NCBI GenBank assembly: GCA_947631395.1
Contig: CANRLF010000012.1
Coordinates: 1-64,000 of the forward strand
Origin: an uncultured Oscillospiraceae bacterium
Lineage (GTDB): Bacteria > Bacillota > Clostridia > Oscillospirales > Oscillospiraceae
Direction of reading: 5' to 3'
DNA: 64,000 nucleotides
Positions within the stretch are counted from its first letter, which is position 1, and each line of letters starts with the position of its first letter. The translations under genes and the position numbers were made by a program. The notes below the pieces were generated by a model. That model had not been told where the DNA came from, ran no database searches, and saw only the letters and a list, made by a program, of their open reading frames with translations. Below are positions 51,187 through 60,020 of the stretch, one piece after another.

Positions 51187-51751
51187 TTATACCAGTTTCA
51201 TTTCCTGCTGACAAGCAAAAAGGCGTGTATAAAGCCCGCCGTAAAACGCCAAATGTCATTAAGTTAAGGACCCTACTCCAAATTGGCATTTTGCCGAAAG
51301 GGCCAGGGGCTATGAGAGTTACAATATGATCATGTTGAAACCGAATGTAGACTTTCTCCTGCGCGTCAAAGACGGCGTTGGAGCGAAACGTAACAAGGAA
51401 ATCAGCTCAATTTTTCTGCAAGTACCGAAAAAGAATTACAAACAAAGCCCAAAAACACGAACCGCGCAGACGCCCGAAATCTTTCCCCGGCTTCACCTAT
51501 CGCGTGGCGGCTTGTTTTCGCGAAAGCCCGGAAAATCACCCACAAAAGTAGCCGCTTTGGGACCTTCCTGCTCAATTTCTTTCTTATTTAGAAAAAATTT
51601 CAACAAGAAAAGGTAAAGGGTAATACAGAATTTCTTAATGAAACGGCTGGAAATAAGAAGGGGAGTAGCGCCATAATATGCCAAATTTAACGGTGTCAAC
51701 TGGAAATTAAATGCCCCACGCCATATGAGTATTTGCAAAGCGGTTATATTT
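51187..51751. other. AT-rich stretch without a convincing gene
   Basis: Several unbroken frames exist on both strands, but none has a ribosome site or a recognisable domain. The part around 51480-51560 is more GC-rich and reads on the minus strand as a peptide ending PGFRENKPPRDR, possibly the tail of a decayed or repeated gene. Otherwise nothing can be supported. Confidence 0.3.
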
Positions 51752-51794
51752 GCAAAAAGGACGGTATTGCGTTTACAATACCGTCCTTTTTTGC
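51752..51794. terminator. Strong bidirectional terminator
   Basis: Stem 51752-51769 with 51776-51794 (18 bp, one extra T) around CGTTTA, with A-rich and T-rich outer parts. It serves the SMI1/KNR4 gene on the minus strand. Confidence 0.85.
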
Positions 51795-51888
51795 ACACGA
51801 TAAATGGTCGCGAGAGTATGTATGGAAGTGCGGCCTTTTTTCCAAAAGGATTTTGAAACGTCCCGACAAACAGGAATTTATAGGCATA

Positions 51889-52323
51889 TTAAATTTCGTC
51901 ATTATAATATCGAGTGATAAGCTCCGCCATGCTTGCGGCTACCTGTTTCCAACAAAACTCTTCGTGCTCCCAAATATAGATAGCGGTTTCATCAATAATA
52001 CCGTCAGAGTCAGCACGATAGCAATAGTAATCCCCGCAACCGTTTGTTGCAAAGAATATAAATTTATCCAGCTCTTTCGCAAATTCTTCATCGCTGTACA
52101 TTTCTTGAGTTTCTCTGTTGAGTCTGGCTTGATCAACGATCTCTTTTGCAGACAAAAGAAGATATTTGTCGCCGTTTAATTCCCGAAGCAGTGCCCTTAG
52201 CTCTTTCGGAAAGGGATAGCCAACTGCTTTTTCGGCGCCGTCTATCTCGTATTCGGGGCAAGGCGGTTGTATTTTTACAAACTCGTTGTCTTGCGTTAAT
52301 TCTATAATCAGTTCTCTGTACAT
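51889..52323 (-). CDS. SMI1/KNR4-family protein (144 aa)
   Basis: The N-terminal half has the SMI1/KNR4 (SUKH) pattern: IDGAEKAVGYPFPKELRALL, RELNGDK, and later FIFFATNGCGDYYCY and IYIWEHEEFCWKQVA. SUKH proteins often act as immunity proteins against contact-dependent or polymorphic toxins, but no toxin gene is visible nearby, so it may be an orphan immunity gene. The ATG at 52323 follows AAGGAGG. It is in an AT-rich patch with other orphan genes. Confidence 0.85.
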   Translation of the reverse strand: MYRELIIELTQDNEFVKIQPPCPEYEIDGAEKAVGYPFPKELRALLRELNGDKYLLLSAKEIVDQARLNRETQEMYSDEEFAKELDKFIFFATNGCGDYYCYRADSDGIIDETAIYIWEHEEFCWKQVAASMAELITRYYNDEI

Positions 52324-52442
52324 ACATGCCTCCTTGGCTCTGTAAATTCCCGTTTGTCGAACAGTCATCCATACGACATTTAAATATTACATCACGCAAA
52401 TGTGAAGAAATCTGTAACGCGTTAAACAGCAAATAAAGCAGC

Positions 52443-52637
52443 TCAAAACCAATTAAGTGGATTTGAGAGCTCCAGAAGAAACGTGAAAAATATATCTTTG
52501 AATTTCTTCTTTGCTTCGTCTTTTCCCTTACTTCTCGCTTTCAAAGCACAGATGAAAGAAATCAGAATAACAATGGGGAAATAAATGAAGGCTATCAGAA
52601 GAATAACAAATATGAAATTGATTATATGCTCCACCAA
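52443..52637 (-). CDS. Small membrane protein (64 aa)
   Basis: One long or two short membrane helices (NFIFVILLIAFIYFP, IVILISFICAL) followed by a lysine-rich amphipathic stretch (KARSKGKDEAKKKF) and a hydrophobic end. The TTG at 52637, or the GTG three bases further in, is preceded by GGGGAGG with good spacing. The longer in-frame extension has no ribosome site. Function unknown. Such proteins can be toxins, immunity factors or transport helpers. Confidence 0.55.
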   Translation of the reverse strand: MVEHIINFIFVILLIAFIYFPIVILISFICALKARSKGKDEAKKKFKDIFFTFLLELSNPLNWF

Positions 52638-52891
52638 ATGTATACCTCCCCTATTCTTCTCTATCCAACTTGAATCTGTCGGCAATGATTTCAAGGGACA
52701 CAAAATGAATGAGCCAAAGAACGTCAAAAAGGACGCCCCCCTCTGATAAAACCGCGCCTGTATATACACTTTCCGCTCTACGCATAATCACCATTCCCAT
52801 TATTGAGGCGGAGTATTATTCTCTAATCTCCAAATACCAATTAGTCGAACATTTTCTCACTCGATATTTAACATTGAAAAGTGAATCCCTT

Positions 52892-53218
52892 TTACCATGT
52901 GGTTTTGCTTTCAGCCCATTCCTGTAATGCCTGCCTGCTGATGATGTAATTCTCCCCAACTTCATATGATGCCGAATCCAACTCTCCTGATTCCAAAAGC
53001 TGCGTAATGTCCTCGTTGGTAAGCCCCAGATACGCGGCCGCCTCTGATTCTGAGAGAAAGTCCCCGAAGTCCGCTTTTTTACCGTCGACGCTGACCCCAA
53101 AATGGTTAGGTACTTCAGCGGTATCCGGCAAATTGTGGGCGATAATGATACCGGAGGCCAAAATCGCGACCGCGATCACACAGCACCCAAAAAAATTACA
53201 AAGTCCACTGTTTTTCAT
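52892..53218 (-). CDS. Membrane-tethered helix-turn-helix protein (108 aa)
   Basis: One membrane helix near the N terminus (about residues 8-27), then an excisionase/MerR-like helix-turn-helix in the C-terminal half (FLSESEAAAYLGLTNEDITQ, YIISRQALQEWAE), as in many small DNA-binding domains that read SEAAAYLG. If the helix acts as a signal anchor, the domain would be outside the cell, which would not suit DNA binding, so the topology or the role is unusual. GGAGGGG is eight bases before the ATG. No neighbour suggests a target. Confidence 0.75.
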   Translation of the reverse strand: MKNSGLCNFFGCCVIAVAILASGIIIAHNLPDTAEVPNHFGVSVDGKKADFGDFLSESEAAAYLGLTNEDITQLLESGELDSASYEVGENYIISRQALQEWAESKTTW

Positions 53219-53282
53219 AGGGAAAACCCCTCCTTTGAACCAATTTTATACTTCATGTCAGTTAAGATCAACCTTAAGGCTC

Positions 53283-54437
53283 TTAGGCGAGTCTGGCCCA
53301 TCGAACCGCTAAAGCCTCCAAAATATCCGTCAGTCGCTCGGTACTGTATTCGCCGTCCAGATAATTAACGTACGCCATCATCTGGCCCTTAACCGCCACG
53401 GCCTCCATGCCACCCTCCACAAGCCACGCTCCATCTAAGCCCTCAATGTCTACAGGAGTGTACTCGTCCAAGCTCTTAGTAAATGTCATGTTCACCGTCA
53501 GGCAATCCGTCCAATCCATGGGATCAAGCCAGGGCGCCAGCTTGTACACATCCTGATAGATCGTGGCGGCCACGTGTCCGGGGTTTTTTACATATTCCCT
53601 GGTATCCCAGTATTCCGCCAAAAAGGAACAGGTGTGATCTCTCTCGCAGTCATTGCCCATAAATTCGGTCCGCTCCCCCGACCAACCTATGTCGCTGAGG
53701 ACTATGTACGGACCGTCAGGCGATGCGGGGAGAACGCCGCGTTGCATTGTCGCCAGTTGCAACGCCGCCAGGATCAGGCACAGATACGACGCCCAGCGAA
53801 CGCAGTGGACGAGCGCAAAACGGACACGCCCTTTGCTCTTCGGCGCATGATCCAGTGGGACGCCCTTTTTTAGCAGCCGGTAGGTCCGGCTGATCTGCCA
53901 ATGGTTGAACGTATCCTCCGCAAAAGCGGAAATCAGCAATAGGCAGTATGCCGCAATCGCCACCGGCAGTATGAGCCACGCTCTCCGCAATCCGGGGACG
54001 ACCTCAACGGTACTGCCGCTGAGAGAGAAAATAAGTGACGCAAACAGCATCATCAGCCCCAGGGCGATCAGTGTGCCGATCAGCATCCGACGATGAAGGC
54101 CCTTCATGGTCCCGGCTTGCTGACGGGGGTCCTGATAAAATTCCGGCGCGTCGTTCCCGTCCGGGGACCTGAAATAGTGGAGCATCCCGCGGCTGGTGAC
54201 ATACTCCCAGCCGCAGTCCTCAAAAACAGTCTTCTGTTCCTCCGGAATACCGTCCAAAGGCGATGTATCGGCCACCTCCACCCGGTATCTGGCCTTGCAG
54301 GGCTCCACGCGCTTAAACTTACTGCGGTACCCACCTCGGCGCACAAGCCGCCAGCCTCTGGATTCCATATCCTCGTAGAATTTTTCGTTCTCTCCCAGGG
54401 CATAATCGCTGGGATGAAGCTTATATTTATATTTCAT
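53283..54437 (-). CDS. DUF2812 family membrane protein (384 aa)
   Basis: The N-terminal DUF2812 domain (KFYEDMESRGWRLVRRGGYR, YRVEVAD, FEDCGWEYVTSRGMLHYFR) is followed by two or three membrane helices between about residues 120 and 240 and a C-terminal extracytoplasmic part of about 150 residues. In related genomes DUF2812 proteins are usually encoded with a PadR regulator and may act as its membrane partner, but none is adjacent here. AAGGTGG precedes the ATG. It lies in the orphan-gene stretch. Confidence 0.85.
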   Translation of the reverse strand: MKYKYKLHPSDYALGENEKFYEDMESRGWRLVRRGGYRSKFKRVEPCKARYRVEVADTSPLDGIPEEQKTVFEDCGWEYVTSRGMLHYFRSPDGNDAPEFYQDPRQQAGTMKGLHRRMLIGTLIALGLMMLFASLIFSLSGSTVEVVPGLRRAWLILPVAIAAYCLLLISAFAEDTFNHWQISRTYRLLKKGVPLDHAPKSKGRVRFALVHCVRWASYLCLILAALQLATMQRGVLPASPDGPYIVLSDIGWSGERTEFMGNDCERDHTCSFLAEYWDTREYVKNPGHVAATIYQDVYKLAPWLDPMDWTDCLTVNMTFTKSLDEYTPVDIEGLDGAWLVEGGMEAVAVKGQMMAYVNYLDGEYSTERLTDILEALAVRWARLA

Positions 54438-54614
54438 TTTTTAGCCACCTTACTGCTCGTTGCTTTGTGCCATTTGGAGACATATACTCCATACTTTTTG
54501 TTGCCTCTACCCTGTCTGACAGATGCCATAATCAAATTTTGTCTCGAAGCTTTATTACGGACATCCGCCAATAATTTTTATTATACCACCCCAATGCGAA
54601 GAAAGCTACTGTCC

Positions 54615-54658
54615 GTTAAGACGTTTTTCTCAACATGTTAAGACGTTTTTCTCAACAT
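54615..54658. repeat. 22-bp tandem duplication
   Basis: Two perfect back-to-back copies of a 22-bp unit (54615-54636 and 54637-54658), each ending in CTCAACAT. It directly abuts a second tandem duplication. Confidence 0.85.
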
Positions 54659-54706
54659 GCCATTTGCTCTTTGAAATAAACGGCCATTTGCTCTTTGAAA
54701 TAAACG
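54659..54706. repeat. 24-bp tandem duplication
   Basis: Two perfect back-to-back copies of a 24-bp unit (54659-54682 and 54683-54706), each containing TTTGCTCTTTGAAATAAACG. The 368-bp gap 54438-54805 holds no gene, only these repeats and AT-rich sequence. Confidence 0.85.
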
Positions 54707-54805
54707 GACTATGGACAAAAAAGGTTTTTTGATGTAAAATAACATTTTACAAGTCGTCAGAAACGGGCCCGGGAGCTTTACAAAGGATTTGGGGGGAGAT
54801 TTGCC

Positions 54806-55432
54806 ATGGTAATTTTGAGGATCGTCCTCGCCGGGATCGCCGGCTATCTTATAGGGTCCCTGTCCTCGGCGGTGATCGTATCCTACGCCGTCAACCACAC
54901 CGACGTGAGGAATTACGGCAGCGGCAACGCCGGGGCCACAAACATGGCCAGGATATTCGGCATGGGCGTGGGCGTCGCCACACTGCTGCTCGACGGGCTC
55001 AAGACCGCCGGGGCCATGTCCCTCGGCCGGCTAATCGGCGGGGAGTACGGCTTTCTCCTCTCGGGCTTTACGTGCCTTATGGGCCACTGCTTCCCAGTGT
55101 ACTTCCACTTCAAGGGCGGAAAGGGCGTGTCCGTGGGAGCGGCCATCGGCCTTATGCTCAGCTGGAAGGTCTTTGTCCTTCTCGTCGCCGTGTTTTTCAT
55201 CACCTTCGCCCTGACCCAGAGGGTATCGCCGGCCTCCATGATGTGCGCTCTGACCTTCGTGCCCATCGAGTTCATCGTCGGCATCCGCGGCACCTGGACC
55301 ACGGTGCTCGGGATCGCCGCGGGACTTACGGTGCTGATAATGCACCGTGAGAATTTCAAGCGCCTTTTGCGTGGCGAGGAGAAGAAATTCCGCCCCCGCA
55401 GGACCGGCGACAAGCCGGAAAAAAGGGAATGA
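54806..55432 (+). CDS. plsY: Glycerol-3-phosphate acyltransferase PlsY (208 aa)
   Basis: The integral membrane enzyme that moves the acyl group from acyl phosphate to glycerol 3-phosphate, the first step of phospholipid synthesis in Firmicutes. Family strings are GYLIGSLSSAVIVS, RNYGSGNAGATNMAR and GHCFPVYFHFKGGKGVSVG, with five to six helices. A charged C-terminal tail (EEKKFRPRRTGDKPEKRE) is extra to the core. GGGGGGAG precedes the ATG. It starts the run of envelope genes that continues with uppP and ftsK. Confidence 0.95.
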   Translation: MVILRIVLAGIAGYLIGSLSSAVIVSYAVNHTDVRNYGSGNAGATNMARIFGMGVGVATLLLDGLKTAGAMSLGRLIGGEYGFLLSGFTCLMGHCFPVYFHFKGGKGVSVGAAIGLMLSWKVFVLLVAVFFITFALTQRVSPASMMCALTFVPIEFIVGIRGTWTTVLGIAAGLTVLIMHRENFKRLLRGEEKKFRPRRTGDKPEKRE

Positions 55433-55485
55433 TCCCGAAAGGCCCGGCAAATTCCGAAAAAACTATGGCTTTTTTCAAAAAATTG

Positions 55486-55494
55486 TGATATAAT
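55486..55494 (+). promoter_or_regulatory. Extended -10 promoter element before uppP
   Basis: TGATATAAT (55486-55494) gives a TG-extended, perfect -10. The -35 region is poor, which extended promoters tolerate. Confidence 0.55.
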
Positions 55495-55546
55495 AAATCC
55501 GTATACCCATATATTTTGGACAAATAAACATGGGGAGGTCAGGAAA

Positions 55547-56386
55547 TTGAATATTTTTATGGCCGCTTTTTTGGGGCTTATCCAGGGACTTACCGAGTTC
55601 CTGCCCGTGTCCAGCTCGGGGCATCTGTCCATACTCCAGAACCTGTTCAAGCTGGATTACGCCGAGAGCGAGCACCTTCTTTTTGACGTGCTGCTGCATG
55701 TTGGGACGCTGGCGGCGGTGTTCGTGTTCTACTGGAAGGACATAAGGACCATGGTGAAGGACACCGTGGGCTTTATCGCCGGCAACACCAACGACTCCGG
55801 CGAGCAGGGGCGCTTCAAGCCCTCCGTCAGGATGGTGTTCCTCATAATCATCGCCACCCTGCCTCTCGTCGTCGTATTGCCCTTCATGGACTCCATCGAG
55901 AGACTGGCCGGCAACACGCCCTTTATCTCCTTCGCCCTTATCGTCACCGGCCTTTTGGTGTACATATCCGGAAAGCTCGCTGAGGGCCGCAAGACCGAAA
56001 AGACGTCCACCGTGCTTGACGCCGTCATCGTCGGCGCGGCCCAGGCCGTCGCCACGATACCGGGCCTCTCCCGCTCCGGGACCACCATCACCGTGGGACT
56101 CTCCCGCGGTTACAAGCGTGAGTTCGCCGTGCGCTTTTCCTTCCTCCTGTCCGTCCCGGCGATACTCGGCTCCACCGTCGTCACCCTCATAAAGGCCATC
56201 TCCGCCGGTATAAACTGGGCCAACGTTCCGGCGTATCTCGTCGGTATGCTCATCGCGGGGGTCGTGGGATATTTCGCCCTTGTGTTTTTGAAGAAGCTCG
56301 TCATGTCCGGCGATGCCTTCTCGAAATTCGCCTATTACTGCTGGGGTATCGGTATACTCTCACTGATAATTTCACTGTTCGTATAA
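55547..56386 (+). CDS. uppP: Undecaprenyl-diphosphatase UppP/BacA (279 aa)
   Basis: The membrane phosphatase that recycles the undecaprenyl carrier for peptidoglycan and other wall polymers. Diagnostic motifs: GLTEFLPVSSSGHLSI near the N terminus and GLSRSGTTITVGL in the second half. About eight helices, normal length. The TTG at 55547 is chosen because GGGGAGG lies eight bases upstream. The protein then begins with the family-typical NIFMAAFLGLIQG. Confidence 0.95.
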   Translation: MNIFMAAFLGLIQGLTEFLPVSSSGHLSILQNLFKLDYAESEHLLFDVLLHVGTLAAVFVFYWKDIRTMVKDTVGFIAGNTNDSGEQGRFKPSVRMVFLIIIATLPLVVVLPFMDSIERLAGNTPFISFALIVTGLLVYISGKLAEGRKTEKTSTVLDAVIVGAAQAVATIPGLSRSGTTITVGLSRGYKREFAVRFSFLLSVPAILGSTVVTLIKAISAGINWANVPAYLVGMLIAGVVGYFALVFLKKLVMSGDAFSKFAYYCWGIGILSLIISLFV

Positions 56387-56393
56387 CAAATCC

Positions 56394-56414
56394 GGGCCGG
56401 CGTGAGACCGGCCC
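56394..56414 (+). repeat. 7-bp GC hairpin between uppP and ftsK
   Basis: GGGCCGG (56394-56400) and CCGGCCC (56408-56414) around CGTGAGA, with no T-run. Possibly an attenuating or mRNA-processing hairpin rather than a full terminator. Confidence 0.5.
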
Positions 56415-56437
56415 ATCCACACGGATCGAGGTTTAGA

Positions 56438-59242
56438 ATGGCTGAACAAAAGAAAAAAACTACTGCCGGGGGGACCTCCGGCAGTAAAGCGTCAAACAGC
56501 AAAAAACAGAGCGCGAAGAGCGCGCCCAAAAGGAGCTCCACCGGCGCCGCGGCCAAGGCCGCGGCCGCACAGAAGCGCCTGGAGGAGCGCCGCCGGCACA
56601 GACGCCGGGCCTTATGGGCCTTGGCGCTGGCGGCCCTGGGCCTTTTTACCCTTTTGGGGTATTTCACCACCGACGGTGTGGTGATAAGGCTCCTCCGCGG
56701 CCTCCTGACGGGCCTCTTCGGCGGCGGCTTTTACCTCCTGCCGCCCATGCTCATCATCGCCGCGGGTATCCTCGCCATATCCCGGGACGAGCACATCGGC
56801 GGCCGCGTCGTCAGCGCCGTGTCCGTCCCCGTGATCGTCGCGGCTTTCTGCCAGATATTCTCAAAGGCCGATTACTCCCTGAGCGGCAGTATGTTCAAGG
56901 CCCTGTGGACCGACGGCCAGAACGTGGTGGGCGGCGGAGCCCTGGGCGGGTGTCTTGCCATACTTTTCAAGACGCTCTTCGGCGTGGCCGGCGCGGCCAT
57001 AGTGCTTGTGTGCCTCGGGACTCTGGCGGTGATGAGCATCACCGGCCTCACCCTCAGATCCCTCATCGACCTTGTCAGGGACAACAAAAACGCCAGGACC
57101 CAGCGTGAGCTGGAGGAGTACATGAATGAGCCCGAGCCCGAGCCGGAGCCTGTGAGACCGGCGCCGGTGAAGGGCACGACCCGCCGCAGGGCGATAGACA
57201 TACCCATGGACGAGACCGACGCCCCGGCGCCGGAACCGACCCGGGAGGAGAAGAAGGGCGGCCTGTTCAACCGCAAGGGCGCCGCCCCGGCCCCGGACAG
57301 CGTATACGCGACCCGTGAGGAGCTGTCCACCGGCAAGACGGCCCAGGACGAGCCCCTCAGCGTCCGCCAGGCCCGTGAGCGCGGCCTCGGGATAAACGAG
57401 GCCATAGAGCGCACAAGGGAGCCCGCCCCCGCGCCGGTGCCCCTCAGCGTGGAGGTCGTGAGCCGTGAGGCCGTAAAGCCCGCGGCGTCAGCCGCCGCCG
57501 CTGTCACCGCCGCATCTGCCGCCGCGGCCGCCTCCGTCCAGCCGTCGTCCAGGGACGCCGTCCCCGCCCCGGAGCCGCCCAAGGCCGAGACCGTCGGCAG
57601 GGGCGAGGCCGAGAAGGAGGCCCAGGCCATCGGGAGCCTCATCGAGGAGGGGGCCAAGCGGGACCTCGCCGAGGCCATGCACGAGTACAAATTCCCGCCG
57701 GTGTCACTGCTCAGCGAGCCGGTGCGCCAGGGCAGCCGCGACAGCCAGGACGAGCTCATGGCCACCAAGGAGCGTCTGGAGCTGTGCCTTAGGTCCTTCG
57801 GCGTGAACGTCACCGTATCAAATATCGTCCACGGCCCCAGCATAACAAGGTACGAGATGGAGCTGGAGATCGGCGTAAAGCTCAATAAGCTGACGAACCT
57901 TGCCGACGACATAGCCCTGGCTCTGGGCGTGACGGGCGTGCGCATCGCCGCCATACCCAACCGCATATCCACCGTGGGCATCGAGGTGCCCAATAAGAAC
58001 GTCAGCACCGTGTACCTCCGGGAGATAATCACCGCGCCGGAATTTAAAAACGCCAAATCGAAGCTCACTTTCGCCATAGGCAAGAACATCTCCGGCGACG
58101 TGATGGTGGGGAACATATCGAAGCTCCCGCACCTCTTGGTTGCCGGCACCACGGGATCGGGCAAGTCCGTGTGCTTAAACTCCCTCATCCTGAGCCTCAT
58201 GTACAAGGCCACGCCCGAGGAAGTAAAATTCATAATGATCGACCCGAAGATGGTGGAATTTAAGATATACAACGGCATACCGCACCTGCTCATCCCCGTG
58301 GTGACGGAGGCCAAGAAGGCCGCCGGAGCCCTCCAGTGGGCGGTGGTGGAGATGATGAAGCGTTACCGCATATTCTCCGACGCCGGAGCCCGGGACATCG
58401 CCGGCTACAACGAGCAGCTCGCTCCAGGGGACGCCAAAATGCCCCAGATAGTGGTCATAATCGACGAGCTGGCGGACCTTATGATGATCGCCGCCAAGGA
58501 GGTGGAGGAGTCCATCTGCCGGGTTGCCCAGATGGGCCGCGCCGCCGGTGTGCACCTGGTCATCGCCACTCAGAGCCCCAGGGCCGACGTTATAACCGGC
58601 CTTATGAAGGCCAACATCCCCTCCCGCATAGCCCTGAAGGTCGCCTCCTCGTTGGAGTCCCGTATAATCCTGGACGCCGGCGGCGCGGCGGACAAGCTGG
58701 TGGGCAACGGCGATATGCTCTACGCCCCCATCGGAGCTTCCAAGCCCACCCGTATCCAGGGCACCTGGGTGTCGGACGAGGAGCGGGAGCAGGTGGTGGA
58801 GTATGTCAAAAACGCCTCCGGCGAGGCCAGCTACTCCGAGGACGTCATATACGAGATCGAGAAGGCCGTGCAGGATAAGGAGAACGGCGGCAAGGCCGCC
58901 CAGCCCTCCGGCGAGGACAAGTTCAAGGACTACGACGAGCTCCTGCCCCAGGCGGCGGACATCATTTTCGAGACAAATCAGGCCAGCGTCAGTATGCTCC
59001 AGCGCCGCCTGAAGCTGGGTTACGCCAGGGCGGCCAGGATCGTGGACCAGCTGGAGGAGGTGGGCGTCCTTGGGCCCTTCGAGGGCTCAAAGCCCAGGCA
59101 GATAGTCATCACCCGGGCCCAGTGGCAGGAGATGCAGTTCCTTAACGGCACCGCCCCCACCGAAGGCGCCCCGGCGCCGGAGCCCGTGGGCCCGGAGCAG
59201 ACCGTGTTCACGGCGGACGATCTTTTTGACGAAGGGGAGTGA
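56438..59242 (+). CDS. ftsK: DNA translocase FtsK/SpoIIIE (934 aa)
   Basis: Four membrane helices (about residues 60-225) after a basic N terminus, a long Pro/Ala/Glu-rich cytoplasmic linker (about 240-430), then the RecA-like motor with Walker A TTGSGKSV (about 571-578) and Walker B VVIIDELADLMM (about 671), and a C-terminal gamma winged helix (LLPQAADIIFETNQASVSML, RRLKLGYARAARIVDQLEE) that reads the polar guide sequences. It pumps chromosome DNA through the division or sporulation septum. The ATG at 56438 follows GAGG. The longer frame would start inside the upstream hairpin. Confidence 0.96.
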   Translation: MAEQKKKTTAGGTSGSKASNSKKQSAKSAPKRSSTGAAAKAAAAQKRLEERRRHRRRALWALALAALGLFTLLGYFTTDGVVIRLLRGLLTGLFGGGFYLLPPMLIIAAGILAISRDEHIGGRVVSAVSVPVIVAAFCQIFSKADYSLSGSMFKALWTDGQNVVGGGALGGCLAILFKTLFGVAGAAIVLVCLGTLAVMSITGLTLRSLIDLVRDNKNARTQRELEEYMNEPEPEPEPVRPAPVKGTTRRRAIDIPMDETDAPAPEPTREEKKGGLFNRKGAAPAPDSVYATREELSTGKTAQDEPLSVRQARERGLGINEAIERTREPAPAPVPLSVEVVSREAVKPAASAAAAVTAASAAAAASVQPSSRDAVPAPEPPKAETVGRGEAEKEAQAIGSLIEEGAKRDLAEAMHEYKFPPVSLLSEPVRQGSRDSQDELMATKERLELCLRSFGVNVTVSNIVHGPSITRYEMELEIGVKLNKLTNLADDIALALGVTGVRIAAIPNRISTVGIEVPNKNVSTVYLREIITAPEFKNAKSKLTFAIGKNISGDVMVGNISKLPHLLVAGTTGSGKSVCLNSLILSLMYKATPEEVKFIMIDPKMVEFKIYNGIPHLLIPVVTEAKKAAGALQWAVVEMMKRYRIFSDAGARDIAGYNEQLAPGDAKMPQIVVIIDELADLMMIAAKEVEESICRVAQMGRAAGVHLVIATQSPRADVITGLMKANIPSRIALKVASSLESRIILDAGGAADKLVGNGDMLYAPIGASKPTRIQGTWVSDEEREQVVEYVKNASGEASYSEDVIYEIEKAVQDKENGGKAAQPSGEDKFKDYDELLPQAADIIFETNQASVSMLQRRLKLGYARAARIVDQLEEVGVLGPFEGSKPRQIVITRAQWQEMQFLNGTAPTEGAPAPEPVGPEQTVFTADDLFDEGE

Positions 59243-59247
59243 CCTGA

Positions 59248-59769
59248 ATGAAGCTGAACGCCTCGCGGATAAAGATCGGCGTCGCCAGGAAGATGGCCGT
59301 CTACGGCTTCTTGGCCCAGGCGGTGGCGGACCTGATGATCGGCCTTGCCATGCTCATGGGCTCCGGGGTCATCGCCGTCGTGGGCTCCATCGCCGGGATC
59401 GTCACGGTGGCGGGCTTCGTGGTGGCCTTCTGCGGCTTTCTGATGATGTACTTTATCCGCGGCCGGAAGCGCCATTTGACCATCGCCTTTTTGATGCTGG
59501 TGTACTTCCTCGTCAACTTCATGCTTCTTAATCCGGCCCTCATTCAGCTATTGCTGAGCCTCGCGTATACCGGCGTGATGCTCTGGTCGGCCATCTCGGA
59601 CAGGAAGCCCCGTGTCGCCGCCGCCACCGGCGCGGCCATGGTCCTCTATGCCGTGTCGCCCTTCGCCCTTGGGGCGATGAAGCTCCCGGATACGGTGATG
59701 AGCCTGTTCACCGCCGTGATCTCCGCCTATTGCGCCGCCGCCGTGGCCTATTACGCCTATAACGAGTGA
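59248..59769 (+). CDS. Polytopic membrane protein, unknown (173 aa)
   Basis: About five membrane helices (starting near residues 16, 38, 77, 100 and 125) after a short basic amphipathic start (MKLNASRIKIGVARK). No family recognised. It begins five bases after the ftsK stop with GGGGAG upstream, so it is very likely co-transcribed with ftsK. Confidence 0.75.
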   Translation: MKLNASRIKIGVARKMAVYGFLAQAVADLMIGLAMLMGSGVIAVVGSIAGIVTVAGFVVAFCGFLMMYFIRGRKRHLTIAFLMLVYFLVNFMLLNPALIQLLLSLAYTGVMLWSAISDRKPRVAAATGAAMVLYAVSPFALGAMKLPDTVMSLFTAVISAYCAAAVAYYAYNE

Positions 59770-59804
59770 CCCCGAAAAGGGCCCATAAAAAACACATATT
59801 TTTC

Positions 59805-59842
59805 CTTTATCCGCCGCGGGACGCCCCGTCCGGCGGATAAAG
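59805..59842. terminator. Hairpin after ftsK operon
   Basis: CTTTATCCGCC (59805-59815) and GGCGGATAAAG (59832-59842), with a further GGAC/GTCC pairing inside the loop. The T-run is weak, so terminator or mRNA 3' stabiliser. Confidence 0.6.
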
Positions 59843-59908
59843 TATTTATATGACATAAAATACCTGAATTTACACTTTTTTGGTATTTATAAAAATAAAA
59901 TAAAAAGA

Positions 59909-59937
59909 TTGACAATAAAATAACGATATGTTACTAT
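59909..59937 (+). promoter_or_regulatory. Promoter of CxxC-repeat SLH protein
   Basis: TTGACA (59909-59914), 17-base spacer, TACTAT (59932-59937) in a strongly AT-rich region. The leader of about 75 bases contains CCCCC/GGGGG complementary runs. Confidence 0.8.
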
Positions 59938-60020
59938 AGGTTCAAGAAGGGACCGTCGGGTCGTATTGCCCCCGTTAAGGGGATGGGGGCGCCCGCGCCG
60001 GCCCACCAGGAGGGAGACCT

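Noticed and set aside
51326-51616. A 96-codon plus-strand gene in the AT-rich gap
   Set aside because: No ribosome site and no domain, and the composition is like noncoding sequence.
51493-51798. A 101-codon minus-strand gene
   Set aside because: Its start lies inside the strong terminator hairpin, and only the C-terminal part looks protein-like.
54615-54706. A CRISPR array
   Set aside because: Only two copies of each unit with no spacers between them, and no cas genes.
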